A DNA stretch of 14,946 bases from CASQEL01 sp036655975 (GTDB lineage: Bacteria; Desulfobacterota; Desulfovibrionia; Desulfovibrionales; Desulfovibrionaceae). Every line of letters begins with the position of its first letter. The first letter of the stretch is position 1. A program made the translations under genes and the position numbers. Where the stretch lies: the NCBI GenBank assembly GCA_036655975.1, contig JAVVPD010000054.1, positions 1-14,946 of the forward strand, given 5' to 3'. The notes beneath the pieces are model-generated. The model made no database searches, was not told the DNA's origin, and worked only from the letters and a program-made list of their open reading frames with translations. Shown here one piece after another: positions 1 through 6,417 of the stretch.

Positions 1-143
1 TCAAAAATGCTTTAGAGTATTTTGCTATTGAAAATAGCTAAATGCTCTGGCGACGGGAAGCGTCGCCCGCCCCTTAGGCGTAGGCGAAATTTACTTTCGC
101 CGTAAAGCGCCGGAGGGAGCGTCTGGAATCAAAAATGCTTTAG
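1..143. repeat. Direct repeat pair with three internal hairpins
   Basis: The 15-mer TCAAAAATGCTTTAG occurs exactly at 1-15 and again at 129-143. Three hairpins lie between the copies. The first, at 14-48, has about 16 pairs: AGAG/CTCT, a T-G wobble, ATTT/AAAT, a T-T mismatch, then GCTATT/AATAGC around a GAA loop. The second, at 49-67, is GGCGACG/CGTCGCC with a 5-nt loop. The third, at 83-101, is GGCGAAA/TTTCGCC with a 5-nt loop, and GGCG (77-80) can pair with CGCC (108-111) around it. The organisation resembles a REP/MITE-like extragenic element, or one 128-bp unit of a tandem repeat that continues left of the window. A structured RNA is also possible. The repeat and stems are direct observations; the class of element is inference. 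Confidence 0.5.
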
Positions 144-541
144 TGCCTGTTGCGGAAAAATCTTTCGGGGTATGCGTGTGGACTGTTTTACTTTGCCGTT
201 TGACTGTGCCTTAGCTCCGAAAGGATGTGTGCTTTTCCCGCATATGGCTTTATTCGCACTGTAGTATCTCCAAAAGGTATCGGTAGCCTCTCTTTTCAGG
301 ATAGACCTCTCCATCCTGAAAGCCCGCCAAAAGGCCACGCAAGTGGCCTTTTGTGCGTTCAGGACACGGCATAATTTTGTTGCTGACTGGTGAAAATTTT
401 TTTATATTATTTTTCAAATAAATATATATAAAAATCTATTTTTTTTACACTATGGCTCTTGTCTAAGGGCTAATCATCACTATTTCAATAGAAGATTTCA
501 TAGAGTAACTTTTATGTAATAGTATACCAAAGAGGCGGAGT
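144..541. other. Gene-free intergenic stretch before the lipoprotein gene
   Basis: I see no convincing gene in this stretch. A short minus-strand reading frame (338 to 129) starts with GTG inside a hairpin arm and has no Shine-Dalgarno sequence. A 9-bp stem with a 10-nt loop lies at 294-302/313-321 and is followed closely by the symmetric terminator-like hairpin at 329-352. From about 388 to 450 the DNA is almost pure A/T and could act as an UP-like or bent promoter region for the lipoprotein gene at 542. I could not place a good -35/-10 pair: TTTACA at 444-449 has only a weak partner (GCTAAT, 469-474) at a 19-bp spacing. Confidence 0.45.
329..352. terminator. Symmetric intrinsic terminator-like hairpin
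   Basis: The arms AAAAGGCCAC (329-338) and GTGGCCTTTT (343-352) form a perfect 10-bp stem closed by the loop GCAA, which fits the stable GNRA tetraloop class. On the plus strand the stem ends in a TTTT run; on the minus strand the complementary run is also TTTT, so it could work in either direction. No gene ends next to it inside the window. It might terminate a transcript coming from the left, or an unannotated small RNA that includes the hairpin at 294-321. Confidence 0.55.
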
Positions 542-1276
542 ATGTTGCTAAAAAAAACAATAGTTGTAGTGGGGTGTATGCTGTTGTTGTCGGCATGCGC
601 GGGGCAAAAAAAGGGTATGGAAGGGGCAAGCTTGGTTTCTAGTTCGCGCCCCTCGATAGATATTTCTGTACCAGCGCTTCCTTTGCGAACGTCTGGATTT
701 ACGGTGGCAAATGTTACCACTTCCGATTCACTTGGTGGAGTGCCGGTAAATACGTGGCTTGCGGTCTACGGGGGGACAACACTCACGCAGCCCATGGCGG
801 TTACGGCTATTGCTGTTGCACCGCCGCAGTATTATTGGGACAGTGATTTGACGCATATTTTTAGCACTGACCGTAGTATAGCTTTATATAATGCTCAGGG
901 ATTTTCCGCGTGCACATATATTATAGACGGTGCACATGATGCTTTTATTAGTCTGCTCCCTGTTGAGAATGCGAAGAATGTAAAACTTCTTGCACGGAGA
1001 TTTGCGTTACGGACAAATTTTGATGAAACAAAAATTACTATGGAATATCGTGAACCTTTACCTGCAGACATTACAAATGTAGCAGATATGGCTATGTACG
1101 ATAGAAAATTTCTTGATGCTTTTGAAAAACGTGCCTATGAAAGTTTTATGGTACAGCCTTTTATTTCATCAGCTACACCCATTAGTAATAGCTATGTAAA
1201 TAATGTACAAACACGCTTTATGAATACAAACTTCCTTGGAACAATGACACGGTATGATGCAACATCTTATGATTAG
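542..1276 (+). CDS. Lipoprotein of unknown function
   Basis: This 244-residue protein starts at an ATG preceded by GAGG (532-535) at a 6-nt spacing. Residues 1-18 form a lipoprotein signal peptide: two lysines at 4-5, a hydrophobic stretch, then the lipobox L-S-A-C with the lipidated cysteine at position 19. After cleavage the N-terminus would be C-A-G-Q, with no aspartate at +2, so outer-membrane anchoring facing the periplasm is plausible. The mature part (about 225 residues) has no transmembrane segment, repeat or catalytic motif that I recognise. It has several aromatic-rich stretches, for example around residues 97-110 and 218-238. It vaguely resembles uncharacterised Desulfovibrio lipoproteins, but I cannot name a family. 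Its composition is richer in A/T than the biotin and cobalt/nickel genes. It stands alone, 137 bp before the regulator gene. No function is proposed. Confidence 0.85.
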   Translation: MLLKKTIVVVGCMLLLSACAGQKKGMEGASLVSSSRPSIDISVPALPLRTSGFTVANVTTSDSLGGVPVNTWLAVYGGTTLTQPMAVTAIAVAPPQYYWDSDLTHIFSTDRSIALYNAQGFSACTYIIDGAHDAFISLLPVENAKNVKLLARRFALRTNFDETKITMEYREPLPADITNVADMAMYDRKFLDAFEKRAYESFMVQPFISSATPISNSYVNNVQTRFMNTNFLGTMTRYDATSYD

Positions 1277-1338
1277 GATGTTCAAAATATGTAATGCTGT
1301 ATTTTAAAAATAGTGTACGCAGGGTGCGCTATAATTCA

Positions 1339-1377
1339 TTGACTTTATACTCTGTTGTAGATTATATGCATTGCATA
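1339..1377 (+). promoter_or_regulatory. Candidate promoter and palindrome upstream of the MucR-family gene
   Basis: TTGACT (1339-1344, five of six matches to the sigma70 -35 box) is followed after 18 bp by TATATG (1363-1368, four of six matches to -10). Overlapping the -10 and the expected start point is a perfect palindrome with a central T, TATGCATTGCATA (1365-1377, 6-bp arms). A palindrome in that position suits an operator. Because MucR/Ros proteins often repress their own genes at AT-rich sites, autoregulation is a reasonable guess, but no binding evidence exists here. Confidence 0.4.
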
Positions 1378-1401
1378 ACTTAAAATTTTAAAGTGAAGTG
1401 C

Positions 1402-1406
1402 GGAGG
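1402..1406 (+). promoter_or_regulatory. Shine-Dalgarno site fixing the MucR-family start
   Basis: GGAGG (1402-1406) lies 7 nt before the ATG at 1414. An in-frame GTG at 1393 is upstream of this site and has no ribosome binding site of its own, so it is not used as the start. Confidence 0.7.
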
Positions 1407-1413
1407 TTTCTGT

Positions 1414-1821
1414 ATGGACGATTATCTTAAAGAAGCGCTGGATATTGTAAAAGCGCAAGCGAGTGTCCGCGTAATGACAGACGATGACATTACTGTTTTG
1501 ATTCAGCGTTTGTCTGTGGGGATTAAAAGTATCGCTGAAAATGAAGCACTCCCCGATATGTCCTTGGTTGATGCCGCCGGAGATCCTCGCAAGTCTTTGA
1601 AGGAAAAATCCGTAACCTGTTTGGAATGTGGAAAAACCTTCAAAATTTTAACTCGGCGGCATTTGATTACGCATGGTCTTGATGCGGAATCCTATCGTGA
1701 AAAATGGGGTCTTAAAAAAGATACTCCCTTGGTGTGTAAATCTCTGCAGCGTGAGCGCCGCAAGAAAATGAAAGAGATGAAATTATGGGAAAAGCGCCGT
1801 AAGGTTGTTCCTGCGGTATAA
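1414..1821 (+). CDS. MucR/Ros-family zinc-finger transcriptional regulator
   Basis: This 135-residue protein (start MDDYLKEALDIV) belongs to the MucR/Ros family of small prokaryotic zinc-finger DNA-binding proteins. The N-terminal half (about 1-60) is the helical oligomerisation region typical of the family. The central zinc finger reads C-L-E-C, ten residues, then H-L-I-T-H, followed by the characteristic G-L-D-x-x-x-Y-R-E-K-W-G-L segment. The C-terminal tail is strongly basic (R/K-rich, about residues 110-132), as in DNA-binding members. Many alphaproteobacterial members have C-x2-D as the first ligand pair; here it is C-x2-C. The family commonly represses exopolysaccharide, virulence or surface genes and often itself. 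The target cannot be told from sequence; the neighbouring lipoprotein and sensor kinase are candidates. The start was chosen from GGAGG 7 nt upstream. Confidence 0.92.
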   Translation: MDDYLKEALDIVKAQASVRVMTDDDITVLIQRLSVGIKSIAENEALPDMSLVDAAGDPRKSLKEKSVTCLECGKTFKILTRRHLITHGLDAESYREKWGLKKDTPLVCKSLQRERRKKMKEMKLWEKRRKVVPAV

Positions 1822-1878
1822 TGCAGAAGTGTTTTATTGCAATGCGTAGGGACTGGTGGAGTTTTATACTGCATCGGT

Positions 1879-1913
1879 CTCTATTTGTTTGAAATAGAGT
1901 ATCATATTTCAAA
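1879..1913 (+). other. Two mutually exclusive stem-loops between the regulator and kinase genes
   Basis: CTCTATTT (1879-1886) pairs perfectly with AAATAGAG (1892-1899) around a 5-nt loop. TTTGAAATA (1888-1896) pairs perfectly with TATTTCAAA (1905-1913) around an 8-nt loop. The two stems share bases 1892-1896, so an RNA could form only one at a time. Neither is followed by a good T-run. They may be overlapping operator dyads in DNA or alternative RNA folds; the sequence alone does not decide. Confidence 0.35.
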
Positions 1914-1916
1914 AGT

Positions 1917-1962
1917 CATATACTAGTGTAAGATATTGTTTTTTCTTTATGCCTAGTATATG
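1917..1962 (+). promoter_or_regulatory. 10-bp inverted repeat around a candidate kinase promoter
   Basis: CATATACTAG (1917-1926) and CTAGTATATG (1953-1962) are perfect inverted repeats separated by 26 bp. An outer pair, GTCATA (1915-1920) and TATGAC (1965-1970), partly overlaps them. A weak sigma70-like promoter, TTGTTT (1936-1941) with TATGCT (1959-1964) at a 17-bp spacing, lies between and across the right arm. This is the layout expected for a dimeric repressor or activator controlling the kinase gene that begins at 1992. Confidence 0.35.
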
Positions 1963-1991
1963 CTTATGACATATCTTTGTTGTGAGCATAT

Positions 1992-4900
1992 ATGCAAAAA
2001 AGCTTTAATTTAGTGCACTATTATGTAAGTTCGGTCTGTGAATTTCTTGGCATGGGGCTGCGTGCTAAGTTGATTACACTTTTTATTGTTATAAAGATTA
2101 TTCCCCTAATTTTATTGGCGATACTTGCGTGGAAGCAATCGTGGTGGCTGGGCGAGGCACTGCGGAAAAATACGAGTCAACTCAGCGTATTATCACATGA
2201 AGCTTTGTCGCATACCGGTGATATTGCCGTGTCTGATGCTGTTAAAGCGCTGGATACCCGCGCCACAGACGATATTGAACGCATGACCACCGATGTGGCT
2301 CATCGCGTGGCGGAATTTTTATACGCCCGTGATTCCGATATTCTTTTTGCAGCAACCCTTGCACGCGACCCCAAAATATATCAAAATTTTATCCGCACGC
2401 ATACGCACCGTCTGGTGCGCGAAGGTGCGTGGGCTTTAAACGCGGAAGGTAGCGCGTGGGAGCGTATTGACCTCCCCCGCCCCGGTGAATTGCAGTATTC
2501 CAGTAATGTTGAAAATGATATTAGTTTCAATTGTCGCCTGCCAGAAGGGTATAGCTATGAAAATAGGCCCTTGTATGTGGAAATGACCTTTGTGAACGTG
2601 CAGGGGCAGGAAAAAATTAAAGTTGTTACGGCTCCACACATGAACCCCGCCCTAAAAAATATTTCCGATTCGCGCAATACCTATGTGCGGGCTGAAAAAT
2701 ATTTTAGCGAACTCACCACTCTTAAAGTCGGAGAAATTTATGTCTCGGATGTGGTGGGTGCCTATGTGCCTTCGCGGGTTATCGGCCCTTATACGCCTGA
2801 CAGCGCCCACAAGGCTGGGGAAAAATTCGCTCCTGAACAGGCTGCCTATGCGGGCAAGGAAAACCCCTTAGGCAAGCGTTTTAAGGGGATTGTGCGTTTT
2901 GCCACTCCTGTAACCGACGATCAGGGGAAAATTATCGGCTATGTGACTTTGGCGCTTGATCATGACCATCTGATGGAATTTACCGCCCACGAAATGCCTA
3001 CCCAGCAGCGTTATACTATTATTCCCGATGCGTATGAAGGAAATTACGCCTTTATCTGGGATTACAAGGGCCGCAGTATTGTGCACCCGCGCCACCACTC
3101 CATTGTGGGATATAATCCGGAAACTGGTGAGCCACAGGTGCCGTGGCTGGAAGACAAAATTTACAACGCATGGCAGGCCAGCGGTAAAGAATATGCTGAT
3201 TTTATCGCCACAGAACCCACTTTTGTGAATCAGTCGCAAAGTAAAAAGCCAGCCTCCGCTCTGACGCAGCAGGGGCTGGTGGGCCTTGATTGTCGCTATC
3301 TAAACTTTGCCCCCCAGTGCACGGGCTGGTTTGATCTGACCAAAGGCGGCGGTTCCGGCTCTTTTCTTATTTTATGGAGTAATTTGTGGAAAATCACCAC
3401 TGCCGCCGCCATCCCCTATTATACGGGGCAATATGCAGCCTCGCCACGGGGCTTTGGTTTTGTGGCTATTGGCGCGGGGGTCGAGGATTTTCATCGCCCA
3501 GCCATGGAAACCAAAAAAGTTATAGATCAACTGATTATTGATAGTGATACTGATATTAATAGCCTCGTCACGGCCAGCCAACAGACTATAACAGACAGTC
3601 TCATGAATACGGCCACCAGCTTGACCCTTTCGACCATGATTATGATTGTTCTGGTGGTGTTTATTGCTATTTGGCTGGCCTCCAGCTTTACCGGAAGCAT
3701 CACCCGTGTGATTAATGGGGTGGCGCGTTTCCGCTCTGGGGAGCGACAATTCCGTTTCCATGATCCTGCTAAGGATGAATTGGGCATGTTGTCCGCATCT
3801 TTTGACGAAATGGCGGATCGTCTGGTGGAAAGTGTGCAGTGCACGTTGGTCATCACCGATCTGAATCGAAAGATTATTTATTGTAATGACAAAGCCCTGC
3901 AAATTGTAGGATCTAGTTTTGTGGAGAGTGTGGGCCGCCCGTATACTACGTGGAGTATTTTTCCCGAGGCTTCCATGTATTGTCCCATTTCCAGTTTTTT
4001 GGCGGGCAAGGAAGCCGAAGTATATTTTAATCCTGCCGATCGTTGCTATTATAAAGGTTCAGCCACGTATATGACCGATTCACAAGGTCACCCCACCGGA
4101 TTTATTATTACGGCCAATGATGTGACCGAAATTGTGCTCGAACAACAGAAGGTTGAAGGCGAATTGACTGCCGCCGCTGCGTCTGCCAATCGGGCCAATG
4201 CCGCCAAAAGTGAATTTTTAGCGCGTATGAGTCATGAAATCCGCACTCCTATGAATGCTATCCTCGGTATGACCAATATCGCGCGGCGCAAATTGCAGGA
4301 ATGCCCCTCGGTGAACCCGGAGGTGGGCAACCATGTGCGCCAGATTGAAGTTTCTGCCAAGCATTTGTTGGGTTTGATTAACGATATTCTTGATCTGTCA
4401 AAAATTGAAGCGGGTAAGCTGGAACTTACGCAAGAAACTTTTGATATGGGAAAGCTTATCAGCAATGTTAAAGATATTATTGTGCCTCGGTGCCTAGAAA
4501 AAAATATTCAGTTCACGGTGGAAGCCCCTCCGAGTAATAAGACAGATTTTATTAGTGATCCTCTGCGTTTGCGGCAGGTGTGTATCAATCTTTTGGGAAA
4601 TGCCATCAAGTTTACGCCCGAAATTGGCAGGGTGGAGTTTCGGGTTGTGCAAAAGGCGGAAAGGCCAAACGCCGTGTGTTTTGCTTTTTCGGTTACTGAT
4701 ACGGGCATGGGCATGTCCCCTGAAGTGCAAAAGCATCTGTTCAAGCCGTTTTCACAGGGAAGTGGCGAGATTGGCGCTCGCTTTGGCGGTACCGGCCTAG
4801 GCTTGTCCATCAGTAAAACTATTATCAATCTCATGGGCGGAGATATCAGCGTGCACAGCCGTGAAGGGCAAGGTTCGTGCTTTTCCTTCAGCGTGTGGCT

Positions 4901-5354
4901 CCCTAAAGCCGAAGTGCATAAAGCGCAGCAGTCCCCCCTTGGCGAAACGATGCAGTGGGTGGGAAAACGCCTTTTGCTGGTGGATGATGTGGATATCAAC
5001 CGGATGATTGTCATGGAATTGCTCCATGATACCGGCTTGCTGGTGGACGAAGCCGAAGACGGCGTACAGGCCGTAGAATGTTTTGAGAAATCACCGCCTT
5101 TTTATTATGATATTATTATCATGGATATCCAGATGCCGCGCATGAACGGCTATACGGCCGCAACTTGCATCCGCGCGCTGAACAGGCCCGATGCCGCCAC
5201 TGTACCCATTGTCGCTTTGACTGCCAACGCCTTTACCGAGGACGCCCAAAAAGCCTTGGAGGCCGGAATGAACGTACACATTGGTAAACCTGTAGAATAT
5301 GATAAGCTTATCAAGGTGTTTCGGCGCTTTTTGTGCGCCGCTGATTCTAGCTGA
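1992..5354 (+). CDS. Hybrid sensor histidine kinase with large periplasmic sensor
   Basis: This 1120-residue inner-membrane kinase senses a periplasmic signal and phosphorylates itself. A first membrane helix lies near residues 25-47 and a second near 543-565, leaving about 495 periplasmic residues that look like a Cache-type sensor. That region includes an H-P-R-H-H segment (365-369), a pair C434/C443 and a G-G-G-S-G-S-F segment (452-458). A HAMP domain follows (about 562-614), then a PAS domain (about 615-715), a short coiled coil, and HisKA with phospho-acceptor H748 in S-H-E-I-R-T-P. The ATPase domain has N866/N870, D-T-G-M-G-M (903-908) and G-G-T-G-L-G-L (932-938). A C-terminal receiver domain has D998/D999, phospho-acceptor D1045, T1077 and K1099. 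No Hpt domain and no separate response regulator are nearby, so its output partner is elsewhere. The start ATG has only a weak ribosome site; Met21 (2052) is an alternative. Confidence 0.93.
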   Translation: MQKSFNLVHYYVSSVCEFLGMGLRAKLITLFIVIKIIPLILLAILAWKQSWWLGEALRKNTSQLSVLSHEALSHTGDIAVSDAVKALDTRATDDIERMTTDVAHRVAEFLYARDSDILFAATLARDPKIYQNFIRTHTHRLVREGAWALNAEGSAWERIDLPRPGELQYSSNVENDISFNCRLPEGYSYENRPLYVEMTFVNVQGQEKIKVVTAPHMNPALKNISDSRNTYVRAEKYFSELTTLKVGEIYVSDVVGAYVPSRVIGPYTPDSAHKAGEKFAPEQAAYAGKENPLGKRFKGIVRFATPVTDDQGKIIGYVTLALDHDHLMEFTAHEMPTQQRYTIIPDAYEGNYAFIWDYKGRSIVHPRHHSIVGYNPETGEPQVPWLEDKIYNAWQASGKEYADFIATEPTFVNQSQSKKPASALTQQGLVGLDCRYLNFAPQCTGWFDLTKGGGSGSFLILWSNLWKITTAAAIPYYTGQYAASPRGFGFVAIGAGVEDFHRPAMETKKVIDQLIIDSDTDINSLVTASQQTITDSLMNTATSLTLSTMIMIVLVVFIAIWLASSFTGSITRVINGVARFRSGERQFRFHDPAKDELGMLSASFDEMADRLVESVQCTLVITDLNRKIIYCNDKALQIVGSSFVESVGRPYTTWSIFPEASMYCPISSFLAGKEAEVYFNPADRCYYKGSATYMTDSQGHPTGFIITANDVTEIVLEQQKVEGELTAAAASANRANAAKSEFLARMSHEIRTPMNAILGMTNIARRKLQECPSVNPEVGNHVRQIEVSAKHLLGLINDILDLSKIEAGKLELTQETFDMGKLISNVKDIIVPRCLEKNIQFTVEAPPSNKTDFISDPLRLRQVCINLLGNAIKFTPEIGRVEFRVVQKAERPNAVCFAFSVTDTGMGMSPEVQKHLFKPFSQGSGEIGARFGGTGLGLSISKTIINLMGGDISVHSREGQGSCFSFSVWLPKAEVHKAQQSPLGETMQWVGKRLLLVDDVDINRMIVMELLHDTGLLVDEAEDGVQAVECFEKSPPFYYDIIIMDIQMPRMNGYTAATCIRALNRPDAATVPIVALTANAFTEDAQKALEAGMNVHIGKPVEYDKLIKVFRRFLCAADSS

Positions 5355-5366
5355 CATCCCGAACCT

Positions 5367-5441
5367 TTCAGAGTATAGCTGAATACCCTTGTGTCCTTGG
5401 CACCTTTTTTCTTGTGGGGGGTGACAGAGGCTGGGGTATTC
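5367..5441 (+). promoter_or_regulatory. Inverted repeats in the leader of the biotin operon
   Basis: GAATACCC (5381-5388) and GGGTATTC (5434-5441) are perfect 8-bp inverted repeats 45 nt apart. They enclose the weak terminator-like hairpin. TTCAG (5367-5371) can pair instead with CTGAA (5379-5383), which overlaps the left arm. A possible -10 (TATTCT, 5437-5442) sits on the right arm, with TTGTGG (5412-5417) as a poor -35 at a 19-bp spacing. I do not see the TTGTAAACC-type half sites of a BirA operator. Regulation of this operon is therefore unexplained, and these repeats are the visible candidates. Confidence 0.3.
5391..5410 (+). terminator. Weak terminator-like hairpin between the kinase gene and bioB
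   Basis: GTGTC (5391-5395) pairs with GGCAC (5399-5403), including one T-G wobble, around a 3-nt loop. One C and then TTTTTT (5405-5410) follow. The stem is short, so it may be a weak terminator after the kinase gene or an attenuator before bioB. Confidence 0.3.
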
Positions 5442-5466
5442 TAAACATATTATCGGGCGCGCGCGT

Positions 5467-6417
5467 ATGTCTTTTTTTCCCCTTCTCGCTGCAGATTGTA
5501 GCCCTCAGGAAGCGCTGGATGTGGCGCTTCATGCTTCGGAGGCTGAACTTTTTGCTTCAGCCACAGCCCTACGGCAGGCAAGCTTTGGCAAAAAAGTGGA
5601 ACTGTGTGCCATTATTAACGCACGCAGTGGTAATTGTAGTATGGATTGCCGTTTTTGTTCACAAAGCCGCCACAATTCTACGGCGGTGGCGACCTATCCC
5701 CTATTGTCCGCAGCCTCCTTGCGCGAGGCCCTTGAAACACTGGCCCGCTCGCCCGTGCGACATATGGGTATTGTGACCAGTGGCGCGGCTCTGGACAGTG
5801 CCGAATGGGCAACTATTCTTCAGGTGCTCGGCGAGCTGTCCCCCGAAATTCGCGCGCGCGTGTGCGGGTCATTGGGGCGTTTGCCGCTGGAAGCCTTGCA
5901 GGCTTTGCGTCAGGCTGGCATGCGGCGTTTTCATCATAATCTGGAAAGTTCTGAGGCCTTTTACCCGCAGGTGTGCACCACCCAACTTTGGCAACACCGT
6001 CTGGACACGGTTCACCGTGCGCGGGCCGCAGGGCTGGAAACGTGCTCTGGGGGGCTGCTGGGCATGGGAGAAAGCTGGGAAGACCGTATTGACTTTGCCC
6101 TGCGCTTGCGGGCAGAAGGCATCCAGCATATTCCCGTTAATTTTTTGTATCCGCATGCGGGAACACCGCTGGGGGGCAGAAAACCCTTGGCTGCCGCAGA
6201 AGCCTTGCGTTGCATTGCCCTGTGGCGGCACCTCTTGCCCACAGCCACCTTGCGGGTATGCGGGGGGCGACCCTTGGTGTTGGGGGAAAGGCAGCATGAA
6301 ATTTTTGCCGCTGGGGCGAATGCCCTGATGACGGGGGATTATCTAACCACGTCTGGAAAATCCTTAGCGGCGGATGTTGCTATGATCGCGACGGCGGGAC
6401 TGGAGCTTACATGCTAA
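5467..6417 (+). CDS. bioB: Biotin synthase (radical SAM)
   Basis: This 316-residue enzyme inserts sulfur into dethiobiotin to make biotin, using S-adenosylmethionine radicals. The radical-SAM [4Fe-4S] ligands are C57, C61 and C64 in C-x3-C-x2-C, within a context (L-C-A-I-I-N-A-R-S-G-N) typical of anaerobe BioB. Other family landmarks are G-I-V-T-S-G (101-106), H-H-N-L-E-S-S (156-162), C-S-G-G-L-L-G-M-G-E (193-202) and the late A-G-A-N segment (282-285). Aligned by eye with E. coli BioB, C133 and C193 match two ligands of the auxiliary [2Fe-2S] cluster (C128, C188) and R263 matches R260. The C97 position is histidine or methionine (H99/M100), and C265 appears where E. coli has serine. It is about 30 residues shorter than E. 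coli BioB. No clear Shine-Dalgarno sequence precedes the ATG; the GTG at 5521 is a less likely start. It overlaps the next gene by 7 nt. Confidence 0.95.
   Translation: MSFFPLLAADCSPQEALDVALHASEAELFASATALRQASFGKKVELCAIINARSGNCSMDCRFCSQSRHNSTAVATYPLLSAASLREALETLARSPVRHMGIVTSGAALDSAEWATILQVLGELSPEIRARVCGSLGRLPLEALQALRQAGMRRFHHNLESSEAFYPQVCTTQLWQHRLDTVHRARAAGLETCSGGLLGMGESWEDRIDFALRLRAEGIQHIPVNFLYPHAGTPLGGRKPLAAAEALRCIALWRHLLPTATLRVCGGRPLVLGERQHEIFAAGANALMTGDYLTTSGKSLAADVAMIATAGLELTC

Noticed and set aside
129..338. 69-residue minus-strand reading frame
   Set aside because: It starts with GTG inside a hairpin arm, has no Shine-Dalgarno sequence and covers palindromic DNA; its last codons come from the 15-bp repeat. 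Not supported as a gene.
3372..3902. 176-residue minus-strand reading frame inside the kinase gene
   Set aside because: It is antisense to an intact, well-supported domain region and has no recognisable protein features. The same applies to long antisense frames at 4508-5014, 5869-6297 and 7671-8189.
5397..5412. Possible sigma54 promoter (TTGGCAC) before bioB
   Set aside because: The -24 half looks good, but at the required spacing the -12 GC is absent (CT instead).
5355..5466. BirA operator before bioB
   Set aside because: I looked for TTGTAAACC/GGTTTACAA-like half sites and found none.
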